Assembly (NCBI GenBank): GCA_029593915.1
Contig: CP046147.1
Span: forward strand, 2,775,001 to 2,839,000
Length of the DNA: 64,000 nt
Reading direction: 5' to 3'
From: Candidatus Lucifugimonas marina
GTDB lineage: Bacteria > Chloroflexota > Dehalococcoidia > Lucifugimonadales > Lucifugimonadaceae
The notes under the pieces were generated by a model. It saw nothing but the letters and a program-made list of their open reading frames with translations, did no database searches and was not told where the DNA came from. The position numbers and the translations under genes are program-made. This document shows, one piece after another, positions 9,172-18,797 of this stretch. Positions within the stretch are counted from its first letter, which is position 1. Each line of letters starts with the position of its first letter.

Positions 9172-10665
9172 GTGGCGAAACGGATATTGATTGCGGGTGC
9201 GGCACAGGAGGTTTCGACCTTTAACCCGGTGTTCAGCACTTACGAGGACTTTAATGTTTCGTTTGGTGATGAAGTTGTTGAGCGGGCACTTGGTAAGAAC
9301 TCTGAAGTAGCCGGAATGGTTGAGGTTCTTCAGGGTGATGGCGATGTTGAGATCGTTTCGTCGTATTCGGCGGGGGCAACAAGCGCAGGACCGCTCGACA
9401 AAGCCGGGTGGGAGCGAATTTCAAGCGAATTCTTGGAGTCATTAAAGCCGTTCGCTGGCGAGATTGCTGGTGCGTTGTTCGCCATGCATGGATCGATGAG
9501 TGCTGAAACTGAGCTCGATCCAGAAGGTTATTTGCTTGAAGAATCTCGAAAGATTTTGGGCGAAGAAATTCCTATCGTTTACACGCAGGATATTCACGGT
9601 GTGACTACTGCCAAGATGCTGAAGCATGCCGATGGTGTGGCGGTTTATCACACGTATCCCCACGTGGATTTCGCTGATTCGGGTGCGCGCGCTGCTCGGC
9701 AGTTGTTGCGTCAGATTAACGACGGGGTGAAGCCGGTAACTGTTCGAGTACCAATTCCTGCGTTAGTTCGTGGTGAACAGCTAATAACCGAGACTGGGTT
9801 GTTCGGTAACCAGGTGAGTTATTTGAAATCGCTTCACGACGATCCACGTATCTTGAATGCTGGGTTCCAGATCGGTAATCCCTTCACCGATGTTCCAGAG
9901 TTGTGTAGTCAGGTGATAGTGGTGACTGACAACGATGAAGCGTTTGGTCGAGAGGTGGCTCTGAAGGCTGCGAACGAGTTCTGGGGCAACCGATTTGAGA
10001 TGCATGCGGATCTTGTTCCTCTTGAGGAAGCTGTAGCGACTGCAAGCAAGATGAAAGGGCCGATTGAATTTTCAGATGCTGCCGACGCTCCGAGTTCAGG
10101 AGCTTCAGGCGACAGCAACGCAATCGTTGCTGAGATGATTCGAACTGGCTATCCACACACCGTTCTTGCTCCTATCGTCGATCCGTCGGCGGTTGTTAGG
10201 GCTGTTGAGAAAGGTATAGATGGTCGGATCACCGTGAAGCTTGGTGGGAATCTTGATAAGCGATTCACTCCGATCGAAGTGAAAGCGACAGTCATTTCTG
10301 CTTCTGACGGAACGTTCCCGTTAGAGAAATGGCCTTCTATCGAGCATGCAGGTCCGACCGTTGTTTTGCAGTCAGACAACTACACGTTCGTTGTGTTTTC
10401 GCGTGCGATCAATCTTGTTGATCGTGCTCCTTTCTTCGCGAATGGACTTGATCCCAAAGATTTCCACTCGATCATCGTAAAGTCGCCTTTTTGCGAGCCT
10501 GAATTCTTTGACGATTGGTGCGAACTGAACATCATCGTCGATGCACCGGGGTCTACCAGCGCTGATTTGCTTTCGCTGGGGCACACGATTTGTGCACGAC
10601 CGATGTTCCCATTGGATGATGATGTTGAGTTCAACGCTGAACCGCAGGTTTACTCGCGCGTGTAG
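9172..10665 (+). CDS. M81/MlrC-family metallopeptidase homologue
   Basis: 497 residues from a GTG at 9172 with GAGGTAA just upstream. The family signature is clear: RILIAGAAQEVSTFNP at the start, LFAMHGSMSAETELDPEGYL (metal-binding DUF1485 motif), YTQDIHGVTTAKM and TYPHVDFADSGARAARQL, then the C-terminal MlrC domain with VVLQSDNYTFVV. MlrC cleaves microcystin degradation products in Sphingomonas, but most members are uncharacterised amidohydrolase-like enzymes in catabolic clusters. Metal-binding D and H residues appear intact. It sits between the transketolase-like gene and a BenE-like transporter, 132 bases apart. A scavenging role is inferred. Confidence 0.88.
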   Translation: MAKRILIAGAAQEVSTFNPVFSTYEDFNVSFGDEVVERALGKNSEVAGMVEVLQGDGDVEIVSSYSAGATSAGPLDKAGWERISSEFLESLKPFAGEIAGALFAMHGSMSAETELDPEGYLLEESRKILGEEIPIVYTQDIHGVTTAKMLKHADGVAVYHTYPHVDFADSGARAARQLLRQINDGVKPVTVRVPIPALVRGEQLITETGLFGNQVSYLKSLHDDPRILNAGFQIGNPFTDVPELCSQVIVVTDNDEAFGREVALKAANEFWGNRFEMHADLVPLEEAVATASKMKGPIEFSDAADAPSSGASGDSNAIVAEMIRTGYPHTVLAPIVDPSAVVRAVEKGIDGRITVKLGGNLDKRFTPIEVKATVISASDGTFPLEKWPSIEHAGPTVVLQSDNYTFVVFSRAINLVDRAPFFANGLDPKDFHSIIVKSPFCEPEFFDDWCELNIIVDAPGSTSADLLSLGHTICARPMFPLDDDVEFNAEPQVYSRV

Positions 10666-10797
10666 CGATTCAGAAGTTCTCCATAGAACCTTTAAGTAGT
10701 CTCCAAGCTTGGTCGATTCAGTCGCCCTAACTTAGATATCAGAGCGGTATTGCAACGAGCAGCCGCTTTGAATATCAGAGTTTCTAAGGGCTGAACG

Positions 10798-12024
10798 ATG
10801 ACTACGATTGCGCAGGCGATTTCTACTGGTGCCATACGGCTCCGTTTTGGCGGACTAAACAGAGATGCGGCTCAGGCTGCGATGATGGTCCTAACGGGCT
10901 ACCTGTTCATTGGGCTTCCTGTTCAGGTTGGTGCGCTTGCAGAGATGGGCATCACGACTGAGGAATCGAACAGTTGGTTCTTCATTACTTGGATGGCGAC
11001 CGGTGTGTTTTCTATCGTTATCGCTCTGGTCACACGGCAGCCGGCTTCGATAAATCTTTCGCTGCCTGTGATGATCTTCTTGCTAGGAGCGATACAGGGA
11101 TTCACGTTGCCACAGATCATCGGTGCGAATCTTGTGGTGGGGTTGGTGAGCGTGACGATATCGGTTCTGAGGCTCACGCAATATCTTTCAAAAATCGTTC
11201 CTACTCAAGTCGCCCTAGGCGTGATCACGGGCAATCTGCTGTCGATGATGGTAAAGACTACGAACATCGGAATTTCTGACGCCTTTGTTTCAGGTCCGAT
11301 TGTCGGCGGATATCTTCTTGCACGACTGCTTAGGCAGGGTCACTTGGTGTCGTTGATAACAGCGATGGGCGCTGGAGTTGTAGTCATTCTTGCCAGCGGT
11401 ACCACTTTTGAGAATGTGGACGCTGTTGCATTACCCGCACTGAAATTAGCGGTGATTGAATTTGATCTTGCAGCGATTATTTCGCTTGGTATTCCGATCT
11501 TGATATTGACGGTAGGAATCGGGGACGTTCAAGCGTTGGCAATTCTCAAATCTGAGGGTTACCGATTGAACTCCAACTTGGCGGCGATGTATGGCGGCAT
11601 TACGACGGCGATTAACGCGTTGTTTGGTGGTCATGCCGCATCGCTCGGTGGCGGAAGCATTGTGCTGGCTTCAGGACCTTCAGCAGGTCCTATGAAATCT
11701 AGATATTGGGCGATGTTGCTCTCTTCGTTACCTGTCGTAGTTGTAGCTCTGCTTACGGTGCCGGTTATCGGGATCGTTCTACAGTTGCCTGCTTCGTTCA
11801 CGTTGGTTATCGGAGCGATTGCGATTGCACCGTCGCTGGTTTTGATGATGAAGAAGACTGTCGATGGACCGATGTGGATCGGCGGGGTTGTGGCGGTAGC
11901 TGTTGCGACTATTCCGCTTCAAGTTGCGGGATTGTCGATGCCGTTCTGGGCGTTACTCGTCGGATCGGTAGTTACCACTATCGTTGGTCCGCGGGAACGA
12001 CGTCGGTTGGTGTTCGGTTTTTAG
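10798..12024 (+). CDS. BenE-type (benzoate/H+ symporter-like) membrane transporter
   Basis: 408 residues with about 11-12 hydrophobic segments over the whole length. Motifs resemble the BenE/YdcO family: QVGALAEMGITTEESNSWFF near the first helices, LPVMIFLLGAIQGFTLPQIIGA, a GIPILILTVGIGDVQALAIL segment and GGHAASLGGGSIVLASGPSA in place of NFGGHAIN. BenE proteins import aromatic acids with protons, but distant homologues have unknown substrates. It is 132 bases downstream of the MlrC gene and may share its operon. Confidence 0.75.
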   Translation: MTTIAQAISTGAIRLRFGGLNRDAAQAAMMVLTGYLFIGLPVQVGALAEMGITTEESNSWFFITWMATGVFSIVIALVTRQPASINLSLPVMIFLLGAIQGFTLPQIIGANLVVGLVSVTISVLRLTQYLSKIVPTQVALGVITGNLLSMMVKTTNIGISDAFVSGPIVGGYLLARLLRQGHLVSLITAMGAGVVVILASGTTFENVDAVALPALKLAVIEFDLAAIISLGIPILILTVGIGDVQALAILKSEGYRLNSNLAAMYGGITTAINALFGGHAASLGGGSIVLASGPSAGPMKSRYWAMLLSSLPVVVVALLTVPVIGIVLQLPASFTLVIGAIAIAPSLVLMMKKTVDGPMWIGGVVAVAVATIPLQVAGLSMPFWALLVGSVVTTIVGPRERRRLVFGF

Positions 12025-12146
12025 TGCGAAGATCGTGATCTGCTTGCTCGAGATCGTATTCAGGTTCGACGAGCGGACAATCAGGGCCGGTACCTGTCAT
12101 GTATGCTCGTGCTCCACACCACACAGGCGAATAGGACGGGGCAGCG

Positions 12147-13100
12147 ATGCGTATTGGACTTATGGTCGAGGGGCAAGAAAATCTCACTTGGGAACGTTGG
12201 ATACATATTCTTCACACTGCCGAACGACTTGGCTTCCCCTCGGTGTTCCGATCAGATCACTACGTAATCGGCGACTATAAAAGCTCGCTTGATCTGTTTC
12301 TGTCGTTCATGATCGCTGCTCGAGAAACTCAAAACATTCGGTTTGGATCGCTCGTAAGCCCGATGACGTTTAGGTCGCCTGTGGATGTTGGGCGAATGTC
12401 GGCACAGATTAATCGGCTGAGTAACGGTCGGCTGATGCTAGGAGTCGGAGCCGGTTGGCATAAGCCTGAGCATGACGCGTACGGTATTCCGTTCTACACA
12501 GAACGAGTTCGTGCTGAACGGCTCGAAGAGGCGATAAACGTGATCAAGACGTTGTAGGGTCCGGGTCCTGCTTCGTTCGAAGGCAAGCATTTCACTGTGA
12601 AAGATGTTGATTGCTTACCGAAGCCTGTTTTCGGAGCCGACACGCCAATACTCATCGGTGGTTCAGGAGAGAAGCGAACCCTGCCGCTGGTCGCAAAGTA
12701 TGCCGACGAGTGGAACTGCGTGAACATGCAGCCCGAGACGTATCAGCACAAGCTGAATGTTTTGACGGATTGCTGTAACGACTTAGGTCGAGATATTTCA
12801 ACGGTGCACCAGTCGATGATGGCGTTCGGGTTCATGGCCAATGACGAACGCACTTTGGATCGGTTCACAAAGTTCCACATGAACCAGAGTGGTGCGACGG
12901 GGTCACCGGCTGCGTACAGGGAAGCTAAGGCGGAGAAGGGCAACTGGATAGTGGGTCTTACGAACGAGGTTGTCGACAAGCTAGGCAAGTTCGCCTCGAT
13001 GGGGCTGGAGGAAGTGCAGTTCCAGCACTTTAATTTCGCAAGCGACGAGGTCCCTGAGTACTTGGCAGATGAGATCGTGCCGAGGGTGGCGGGGCTTTAG
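12147..13100 (+). pseudogene. Luciferase-like (LLM class) flavin/F420 oxidoreductase interrupted by TAG
   Basis: One continuous frame of 317 codons encodes a luciferase-like monooxygenase: MRIGLMVEGQENLTWERWI, FPSVFRSDHYVI, IRFGSLVSPMTFRSP, LMLGVGAGWHKPEHDAYG. Codon 137 (12555-12557) is TAG. The frame resumes at once with GPGPASFEGKHFTVKDV and continues through PILIGGSGEKRTLPLVAKYA to the normal C-terminus. Relatives have Trp at this point (L-W-x-GPGP), so TGG to TAG is the simplest change. No frameshift is needed. It could be a recent pseudogene, a base-calling error or stop readthrough. TAG ends many neighbouring genes, so the code is not reassigned. Reaction and cofactor (F420 or FMN) are not determined. 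Confidence 0.85.
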
Positions 13101-13369
13101 ATCGAGCGAATGTTTTGCCGACGGGCGGAACAAATGGCGCATTCACGTGATTCGGTTGGTTGGGTGTCGGTCCAGTATTGCGGATGTTGGTTTTTCTTGC
13201 CAGCAAGACGTAATAAGGGGCGCATGGCACTTGGTTGATCGTCGAGCGTAGCTCCTCCTGAATCGCACGTTCGAGCGCAATCACCAGGCCCGTGCGCCTT
13301 GAAAGTGATTGTGTAAGAATGCACCCGAATCGGCCGAGAACAGATCTTGTATATCCGGTTAGGGGCTTG

Positions 13370-16207
13370 ATGTCGGAAAGCGGCATGGTCGGAAGGTCTG
13401 CTGAACTTTCGATCCTGAACAACATGATTGCTGGCGCAGCATCCCGGGAAGTCGGTGGAGTAACGCTGGTCAAAGGCTCTGCGGGTATTGGCAAGAGTCG
13501 ACTCATCGAAGAGTTGGCTTCAGATGCTTCGTCGAACGGATTCCTTTCCGTTTGGGCGCACTGTCAGAGTGGCAGTGGCGTTCCAATTTTGTGGCCGTGG
13601 GTTCAAGTTCTTCGCTCGCTTGTTTTAGAGCCTGAACTCGAGATTCTCAGAAAAACTCAATCAGCTTCGCTGCAGCGGTTGGCGAGCCATTTTGCCGAGT
13701 TTGGTCATTGGACATCCGACGTTTCTGAACGAGTTGCGGTGGATCAGGCAACAGAAAAGTTCTTGCTGTTCGATGCGATTAGAACAGTTGTCAAAGCAGT
13801 CGCTCAGCGAGCTCCGATTTTGATATTGATCGAAGATCTGCAGTGGGCAGATCCTGAGTCGGTGAGCGTGTTGGAGATGATGCTGGAATCGCCAGGACCC
13901 AGAGGCATCGAGTTGGTGGTTTCGGTTCGCGACGATGCCTTATCGGGTCAACGATACGTTCCGCCGCAATCGATTACAGGCTCAGCGAAGTTCACGAGCA
14001 TAGCTTTACAAGAGCTTGACCAGGCCGACGCTGCGACGTTGTTTCAAAACTTGGTAGGGCAGTCACTAGACGCTGAATCATTGGAGATGGTTTGGAACGT
14101 GACCGGGGGAAATCCGCTGTTCATTCGCGAGTACGCAAGTTCCTGGGAGCCTGGTTCAACTGCAATTGAAAGTGCCGTTCCGTCGTCAGCTGTCGAAACG
14201 ATTGAATCCAGACTGCGTATGGTGCCGGCTGAAAGTCTGGAAGTGATCGAATACGGAGCGGCGCTTGGCAACGAGTTTGATTTCGCTCGATTGGCCGCTG
14301 CGATGCACGTTGAGGACAAAAATAGCCTGATCGACACGCTTGGAAGCAGCATTGAATTTGGATTCATATCTGAAAAATCGGACTCAGTAGGGTGGTTCAG
14401 GTTTACTCATGAAGTGATTCGTACCGTTGTTTATGATCGGCTGCCAAATTCGCGTCGAGCCCAAATTCACCGTGAGATAGCTGAAGCGTTGGAGCAATTA
14501 CCAGATGAATCGACGGTTGATCATGCAGCGGAGATTAGCTCTCACTGGCAAAACGCCGGTGTCACTGGTGACATGGGGCAGTCGGCGGTTTGGGCGCTAA
14601 GGGCTGGGCGTGAGGCGTTAGCTTCGTATTCTTACGATGCGGCACGTGGTCACTTTGAGCGTGCCCAACAAGTGGCACATCAGATTGGCAAGCCTGATGT
14701 CGAGACTGAAGGATTCGCCGGAGCGGGCAAGGCATTGGCTCCGTTGGGGCGTGAAGATGAGGCTATCGAGCTACTGAAGATGGCGTTCGACCGATTCGTC
14801 GAATCAGGAGCCTCAGATCGTGCGATTCAAGTAGCGCAGGTTAGCTTCACAGGTGCGCGTGGGCAGATCGCAATGGCGCCAATTTACGAACGTGCGTTGG
14901 GTCTGGTGACATCTGGATCGTTGGACGAGGCGAGTATTCAGGCACCGCTGGCGCGCGCTGTAGCTGTCGAGTTAGGTGACTACAAGCGTGGGCGATCTCT
15001 TCTAGGGGCGGCGATACGCACAGCCCGTAAGCAAGACGATCGCGGGCTGGAATCGCTTGCTGCTGGTTATGGTGTGCAGGTTGCTGCGTTTTCTGCCGAG
15101 TGGACCGAATGTGTCGCCTTCTGTGAGCGTGTTTTGGAGTTGCAGACCGATGTTGATGATCCGTATTCGGTAAGTACGGCAGGTATGTTGCTGGCCGTGA
15201 TGCGTGTGAGAGACGGAAGGCATCAGGAATCGGATGCTCTGATCAATCTTGCACGTAAGTCAGCAGAGCGTTCAGGAAATAGGCTTCGACTCGTTTCGTG
15301 TGATCTTTTTGAACTGAGAATCGCTCATTCTCGTGCTCAGTGGGATCGAGTCAAAGACGTAATTTCAAAAACGAATTTGGATGAAACGGGTACGGAACGG
15401 GTTCACGCAATGATGGCTCTGTGTCACTACTCGGTAGGAGATGAAGAGGCTGGTGCAGATTCGCTACAGCGATTCTTCGCAATGATCCCTGACACAAAGG
15501 AATCTCCCGATGCTCAGTACTTTCCACTTCTTGCGCGTTCGACCGGTTCGGATGAACACATTGCGATTGTCAAAGATGCTGCAGCAATTGCTGAGAGAAG
15601 TAGAGCTGAATACGTTCGCCGGCGCGGAGCGATTGCGAAAGCGTGGATGGCGATCGAAGAGGGTGATGTATCGACCGGCAAAGATGCATTCGAGGTTCTC
15701 GAGTTCGCAGAATTGCTGCACGACGAGGCGACTGTGCTGCCCGCTCTCAGACATCTGTGCGGTGATATAGAAGGTGCTTCAATTGAGTTCGAGCAGTTGA
15801 TCGCTGAGTTCCACGAGAACGGCATTTTCTTTTACGAAGCATGGGCTCGATACGACTATTCTCGGTTGCTGGCGGAAAATCCGGACGTTCGACCTAAGTT
15901 GTCGGCTCAGAAATATGCTTCTGAAGCCAGAGCGTACGCATTAGGTATTGGACTGACTCCGTTGGTTGGGCGATTGGATGAACTCCTCGAATCACTGGGG
16001 GTTACACGAACGCCGTTCGATCTGACTCGGCGTGAGATAGACGTGCTGACGCTGGTTGCGCAGGGTTCGACTAATAAAGAGATAGCGGAATCGTTGTTTG
16101 TGAGTCCACATACGGTGAACCGCCATCTAGGGAACCTGTTTAACAAGCTTGGTGTTTCGAGTCGAGCCGCTGCCACCGATTTGGCTCATCAACGGGGCAT
16201 TGTTTAG
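13370..16207 (+). CDS. LuxR-family ATPase regulator (LAL/MalT-like)
   Basis: 945 residues from the ATG at 13370, preceded by AGGGG; longer starts at 13319 and 13292 (GTG) are possible. The N-terminal MVGRSAELSIL leads into an AAA/STAND-type ATPase with Walker A GSAGIGKSR (about residue 36) and Walker B ILILIEDLQWADPES (about 149). A TPR-like helical region fills the middle. The C-terminal LuxR HTH (LTRREIDVLTLVAQGSTNKE, then SPHTVNRHLGNLFNKLG, about 880-940) is intact. These large regulators bind an inducer and ATP, oligomerise and activate transcription. No target gene is obvious; the adjacent secreted protein at 16382 is the nearest candidate. Confidence 0.9.
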   Translation: MSESGMVGRSAELSILNNMIAGAASREVGGVTLVKGSAGIGKSRLIEELASDASSNGFLSVWAHCQSGSGVPILWPWVQVLRSLVLEPELEILRKTQSASLQRLASHFAEFGHWTSDVSERVAVDQATEKFLLFDAIRTVVKAVAQRAPILILIEDLQWADPESVSVLEMMLESPGPRGIELVVSVRDDALSGQRYVPPQSITGSAKFTSIALQELDQADAATLFQNLVGQSLDAESLEMVWNVTGGNPLFIREYASSWEPGSTAIESAVPSSAVETIESRLRMVPAESLEVIEYGAALGNEFDFARLAAAMHVEDKNSLIDTLGSSIEFGFISEKSDSVGWFRFTHEVIRTVVYDRLPNSRRAQIHREIAEALEQLPDESTVDHAAEISSHWQNAGVTGDMGQSAVWALRAGREALASYSYDAARGHFERAQQVAHQIGKPDVETEGFAGAGKALAPLGREDEAIELLKMAFDRFVESGASDRAIQVAQVSFTGARGQIAMAPIYERALGLVTSGSLDEASIQAPLARAVAVELGDYKRGRSLLGAAIRTARKQDDRGLESLAAGYGVQVAAFSAEWTECVAFCERVLELQTDVDDPYSVSTAGMLLAVMRVRDGRHQESDALINLARKSAERSGNRLRLVSCDLFELRIAHSRAQWDRVKDVISKTNLDETGTERVHAMMALCHYSVGDEEAGADSLQRFFAMIPDTKESPDAQYFPLLARSTGSDEHIAIVKDAAAIAERSRAEYVRRRGAIAKAWMAIEEGDVSTGKDAFEVLEFAELLHDEATVLPALRHLCGDIEGASIEFEQLIAEFHENGIFFYEAWARYDYSRLLAENPDVRPKLSAQKYASEARAYALGIGLTPLVGRLDELLESLGVTRTPFDLTRREIDVLTLVAQGSTNKEIAESLFVSPHTVNRHLGNLFNKLGVSSRAAATDLAHQRGIV

Positions 16208-16381
16208 GTTTCGTTCGGGTGGCGAGTAACTCGTCTTCACTTTTTTGAATCATTGTGTTTTTCTACACGCCATTTATTGGGTAGGTCGGTATATGGCGTG
16301 ATCGCGTGATTTGTCTCCGTTCGTTTGGATTGAAAGTAACTGTCGTGATGCCAAGCGACTATAAATAAGGAGATAAACGTT

Positions 16382-16942
16382 ATGGCAAAGAAGACATTAA
16401 GCAGATTTATGAATCGATTTTCAGTGGTGGTAATAGCACTGGCTGTGATCGCTGTTGTGGTAGCGACTGTAGTGGTATCCGGAAGTGCTCAAGCGGCTGG
16501 TCCACGTCCGTTCAAGGGAACTGCTTCTGGTATTTTCGTTGGTGATGGCGGAACCGGAACGATCAATGCCACTCACTTGGGCGAAGGTACGGTCGACTTT
16601 TCTAATTTGGTGATTGTGTTTGATCCGAGTCAGGCAAGTCCTGATCCTAACGGCAGTCCTACAGTGGCATGCTTCCCGGTAACAGGTGGCGATCAGACTC
16701 TTACTGCCGCGAACGGCGATCAAGTTGTGACGATGTACGAATCGGGCGATTTCTGCGCAGACATTACTAATCCTGCACAGCCGGTTCCAGTGCACGGGAA
16801 CTTTGTCACGATTGTGACCGGAGGAACTGGTCGATTCGAAGGCGCTGGTGGTCAGATCAATATCGAAGCTGTTGCCGGCTGGGATGGCGAGAATGTCACG
16901 TTCAGCAGCACGTTTGTTGACGACAGCTGGATTGACTACTAG
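16382..16942 (+). CDS. Small secreted protein, probable beta-barrel, function unknown
   Basis: 186 residues. A long signal peptide (MAKKTLSRFMNRF, then about 20 hydrophobic residues, ending SGSAQA|AGPRPFKG) predicts export. The mature part has alternating Gly/Thr-rich strands with FKGTASGIFVGDGGTGTINATH, VTIVTGGTGRFEGAGGQINI and two Cys (ACFP and GDFCAD) that may form a disulfide. The TGRFEGA motif recurs in small secreted beta-barrel (AOC/dirigent-like) proteins, but I cannot assign a family. An excellent ribosome site (AAGGAGATAAACGTT) precedes the ATG and a strong terminator follows, so it is probably well expressed and monocistronic. No enzymatic residues are recognised. Confidence 0.75.
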   Translation: MAKKTLSRFMNRFSVVVIALAVIAVVVATVVVSGSAQAAGPRPFKGTASGIFVGDGGTGTINATHLGEGTVDFSNLVIVFDPSQASPDPNGSPTVACFPVTGGDQTLTAANGDQVVTMYESGDFCADITNPAQPVPVHGNFVTIVTGGTGRFEGAGGQINIEAVAGWDGENVTFSSTFVDDSWIDY

Positions 16943-16978
16943 CGACTCTTGGGTGCTTGCAAACAGCGAATACAAAAT

Positions 16979-17014
16979 GAAACGCCGACCCAATTCGAGT
17001 CGGCGTTTCTTTTT
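16979..17014 (+). terminator. Strong terminator after the secreted-protein gene
   Basis: GAAACGCCGAC (16979-16989) pairs perfectly with GTCGGCGTTTC (16999-17009) and is followed by TTTTT. The A-rich left flank means it may also stop minus-strand transcription of the SDR fragment at 17037. Confidence 0.9.
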
Positions 17015-17036
17015 GTATTCGCTTTAGATTCGACAG

Positions 17037-17567
17037 CTAAGCGGTTGCGCCACCTTCGACGGGGAGCGATACGCCGGTGATATATGAAGCTGAGTCGCTA
17101 CATAGCCATATGACAGCCTGTGCGACGTCATTAGATTTTCCTATGCGTCCTAGTGGGTACTGCTTGATCAGCCTAGCCATTTTTTCTTCATCGTCGAGCG
17201 CACCTAGCATCGGCGCTTCGGTGTGCCCAGGGTTAACGACGTTCACCCGAATTCCATATTTGCCGTAGCCTTTTGCTGCGGCTTTGGTCATTCCAATTAC
17301 ACCCCATTTTGAGACCGAGTACGCCGGCATGTTGGGTGAGCCACGGGTGCCTGAAATCGACGCGGTGTTGAGGATAGAACCGCCACCATTTTTCATCATG
17401 TGCCTGATTTCGGCTTGCATACAGAGCCATGTGCCGGTGAGATTGACTGCCATGACTTGGTCCCAAGTTTCACGTGGGTATTCATCGAGTGGAATCACGC
17501 CACCTGAAATACCGGCGTTGTTGAATGCGTAGTCGAGTCTGCCAAATGCTCTGATCGTGGTTGTGAC
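17037..17567 (-). pseudogene. SDR oxidoreductase fragment, N-terminus lost at an IS3-family insertion
   Basis: About 175 codons of a short-chain dehydrogenase/reductase remain: AFGRLDYAFNNAGISGG (the NNAG strand), SILNTASISGTRGSP with the catalytic Ser, AYSVSKWGVIGMTKAAAKG with the YxxxK pair, and VNPGHTEAPM. The first 70-80 residues, including the TGxxxGIG cofactor loop, are missing. The frame runs straight into the left end of the IS at 17568. The bases beyond the right end (18798 onward), read on the minus strand, do not encode an SDR N-terminus in any frame, so the lost part was deleted or moved. The remnant cannot make an active enzyme. Confidence 0.9.
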
Positions 17568-17635
17568 TGACCTGCCCCCCCTCAAACGTATCCAGTTGAA
17601 AAATCAGATACTGGTTGAATTGAAGGGAGGCAGAA

Positions 17636-17914
17636 ATGCCAAGAAAAGGTCATGGTCCGGAGCAGGTCCTAAACAAGCTCCGGCAAGTCGAGGTTGCCGT
17701 TGCAGGTGGCAAGAGCGTAGGTCAGGCAGTACGAGAGATCGGTGTTACAGATCACACCTATTACAGGTGGCGACGTGAGTACGGTGGACTCGATCTCGAC
17801 CAGGCAAAGAAGCTCAAGAAGCTTGAGAAAGAAAACGCAAGACTGAAGCGAACGGTTGCCGATCTTGCTCTGGATAAACAGATCCTGAAAGAAGCGGCAG
17901 AGGTAAACTTCTGA
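17636..17914 (+). CDS. IS3-family transposase OrfA
   Basis: 92 residues: an N-terminal HTH (PEQVLNKLRQVEVAVAGGKS, then AVREIGVTDHTYYRWRREYG) followed by a leucine-zipper-like coil (AKKLKKLEKENARLKRTVAD, LDKQILKEAAE). This is the OrfA of IS407-type elements, which binds the terminal repeats. GGGAGG lies six bases before the ATG. A -1 shift near the stop (17903-17914) would join it to OrfB as the OrfAB transposase. No classic A6G slippery run is seen, so the shift site is unclear. Confidence 0.92.
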   Translation: MPRKGHGPEQVLNKLRQVEVAVAGGKSVGQAVREIGVTDHTYYRWRREYGGLDLDQAKKLKKLEKENARLKRTVADLALDKQILKEAAEVNF

Positions 17915-17937
17915 GCCCTTCACGTCGCCGTAAGTGC

Positions 17938-18768
17938 GTGAAATACGTCCAGCGAATACTTCCTGGAGTATCTGAGCGAAGAGCCTGTATGGTGCTCAAC
18001 CAGCCCAGACCAACACAACGTCGAGCTTTGAAGTTGAGAGATGACGAAGAATCGCTGACTGCCGAAATCGTCAAGCTTGCAGTGCGGTTCGGCAGGTACG
18101 GCTATCGCCGGATCACAGCATTGCTAAGGGATCGTGGCTGGCATGTGAACCACAAGCGTGTCGAACGCATATGGCGACGTGAAGGGCTGAAGGTTCCGAA
18201 GAAGCAACCGAAAAGAGGACGGCTCTGGCTGAACGATGGTTCAATCATCAAGCTGAAACCGGAACGTAAAGGACATGTGTGGGCTTACGACTTCGTGGCC
18301 TGTAGAACCGAGGACGGTCGTGCGGTCAGAATGCTCACTGTGATCGACGAGTACACGCGGGAGTGCATGGCCATCAAGGTGGCGAGGCGTATCAGGTCAA
18401 ACGATGTGATCCATGCGCTGACAGAACTATTTGTTCTTAATGGTGCACCGGAGCACATTCGTTCAGATAACGGGCCGGAGTTCACTTCAAAGACAATTCG
18501 AGACTGGCTGGAGCGAGTTGGAGTGAAGACACTATTTATCGAACCGGGTAGTCCATGGGAGAACGGCTACAACGAGAGCTTCAACGGAAAGTTCAGAGAT
18601 GAGTTGCTAAACCGTGAGATCTTCTATTCGTTGAAGGAGGTACAGATACTGACGGAACGGTGGAGAAGGGAGTACAACACGATCCGACCACACAGCTCAC
18701 TTGGATACCGGGCACCAGCACCTGAGGTGATCATGCCCAGGCTTAAGCTGGCTGCGAATCCGAGATAA
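17938..18768 (+). CDS. IS3-family transposase OrfB (DDE integrase core)
   Basis: 276 residues as given. The same frame is open upstream through GKLLSPSRRRKC (from about 17905), the usual OrfB beginning when fused to OrfA by a -1 shift. It carries VSERRACMVLNQPRPTQR, the HTH_21 segment (YGYRRITALLRDRGWHVNHK) and an rve catalytic domain with D in HVWAYDFV, D in RSDNGPEFTS and E in PWENGYNESFNGKFRDELL. It ends TIRPHSSLGYRAPAPE. All three acidic residues are present, so the enzyme is probably functional. Confidence 0.93.
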   Translation: MKYVQRILPGVSERRACMVLNQPRPTQRRALKLRDDEESLTAEIVKLAVRFGRYGYRRITALLRDRGWHVNHKRVERIWRREGLKVPKKQPKRGRLWLNDGSIIKLKPERKGHVWAYDFVACRTEDGRAVRMLTVIDEYTRECMAIKVARRIRSNDVIHALTELFVLNGAPEHIRSDNGPEFTSKTIRDWLERVGVKTLFIEPGSPWENGYNESFNGKFRDELLNREIFYSLKEVQILTERWRREYNTIRPHSSLGYRAPAPEVIMPRLKLAANPR

Positions 18769-18797
18769 TAAGTGGTAACGCTATCGGGGGCAGGTCA

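Larger units (their letters stand above)
17568..18797 (+). mobile_element. Complete IS3-family insertion sequence (IS407-like), 1,230 bp
   Basis: The element is bounded by perfect 12-base terminal inverted repeats: TGACCTGCCCCC at 17568-17579 and GGGGGCAGGTCA at 18786-18797. It encodes orfA and orfB in overlapping -1 phase, with all catalytic residues present, so it appears intact. No 3-5 base target duplication is visible (flanks ...GTGAC and TCAAA...), which fits a deletion next to the element or recombination between copies. The left end lies inside an SDR gene. Confidence 0.92.

Noticed and set aside
9172..10665. Calling the M81 gene a true microcystinase
   Set aside because: Only the family can be seen; none of the other mlr genes is present and most M81 members act on other substrates.
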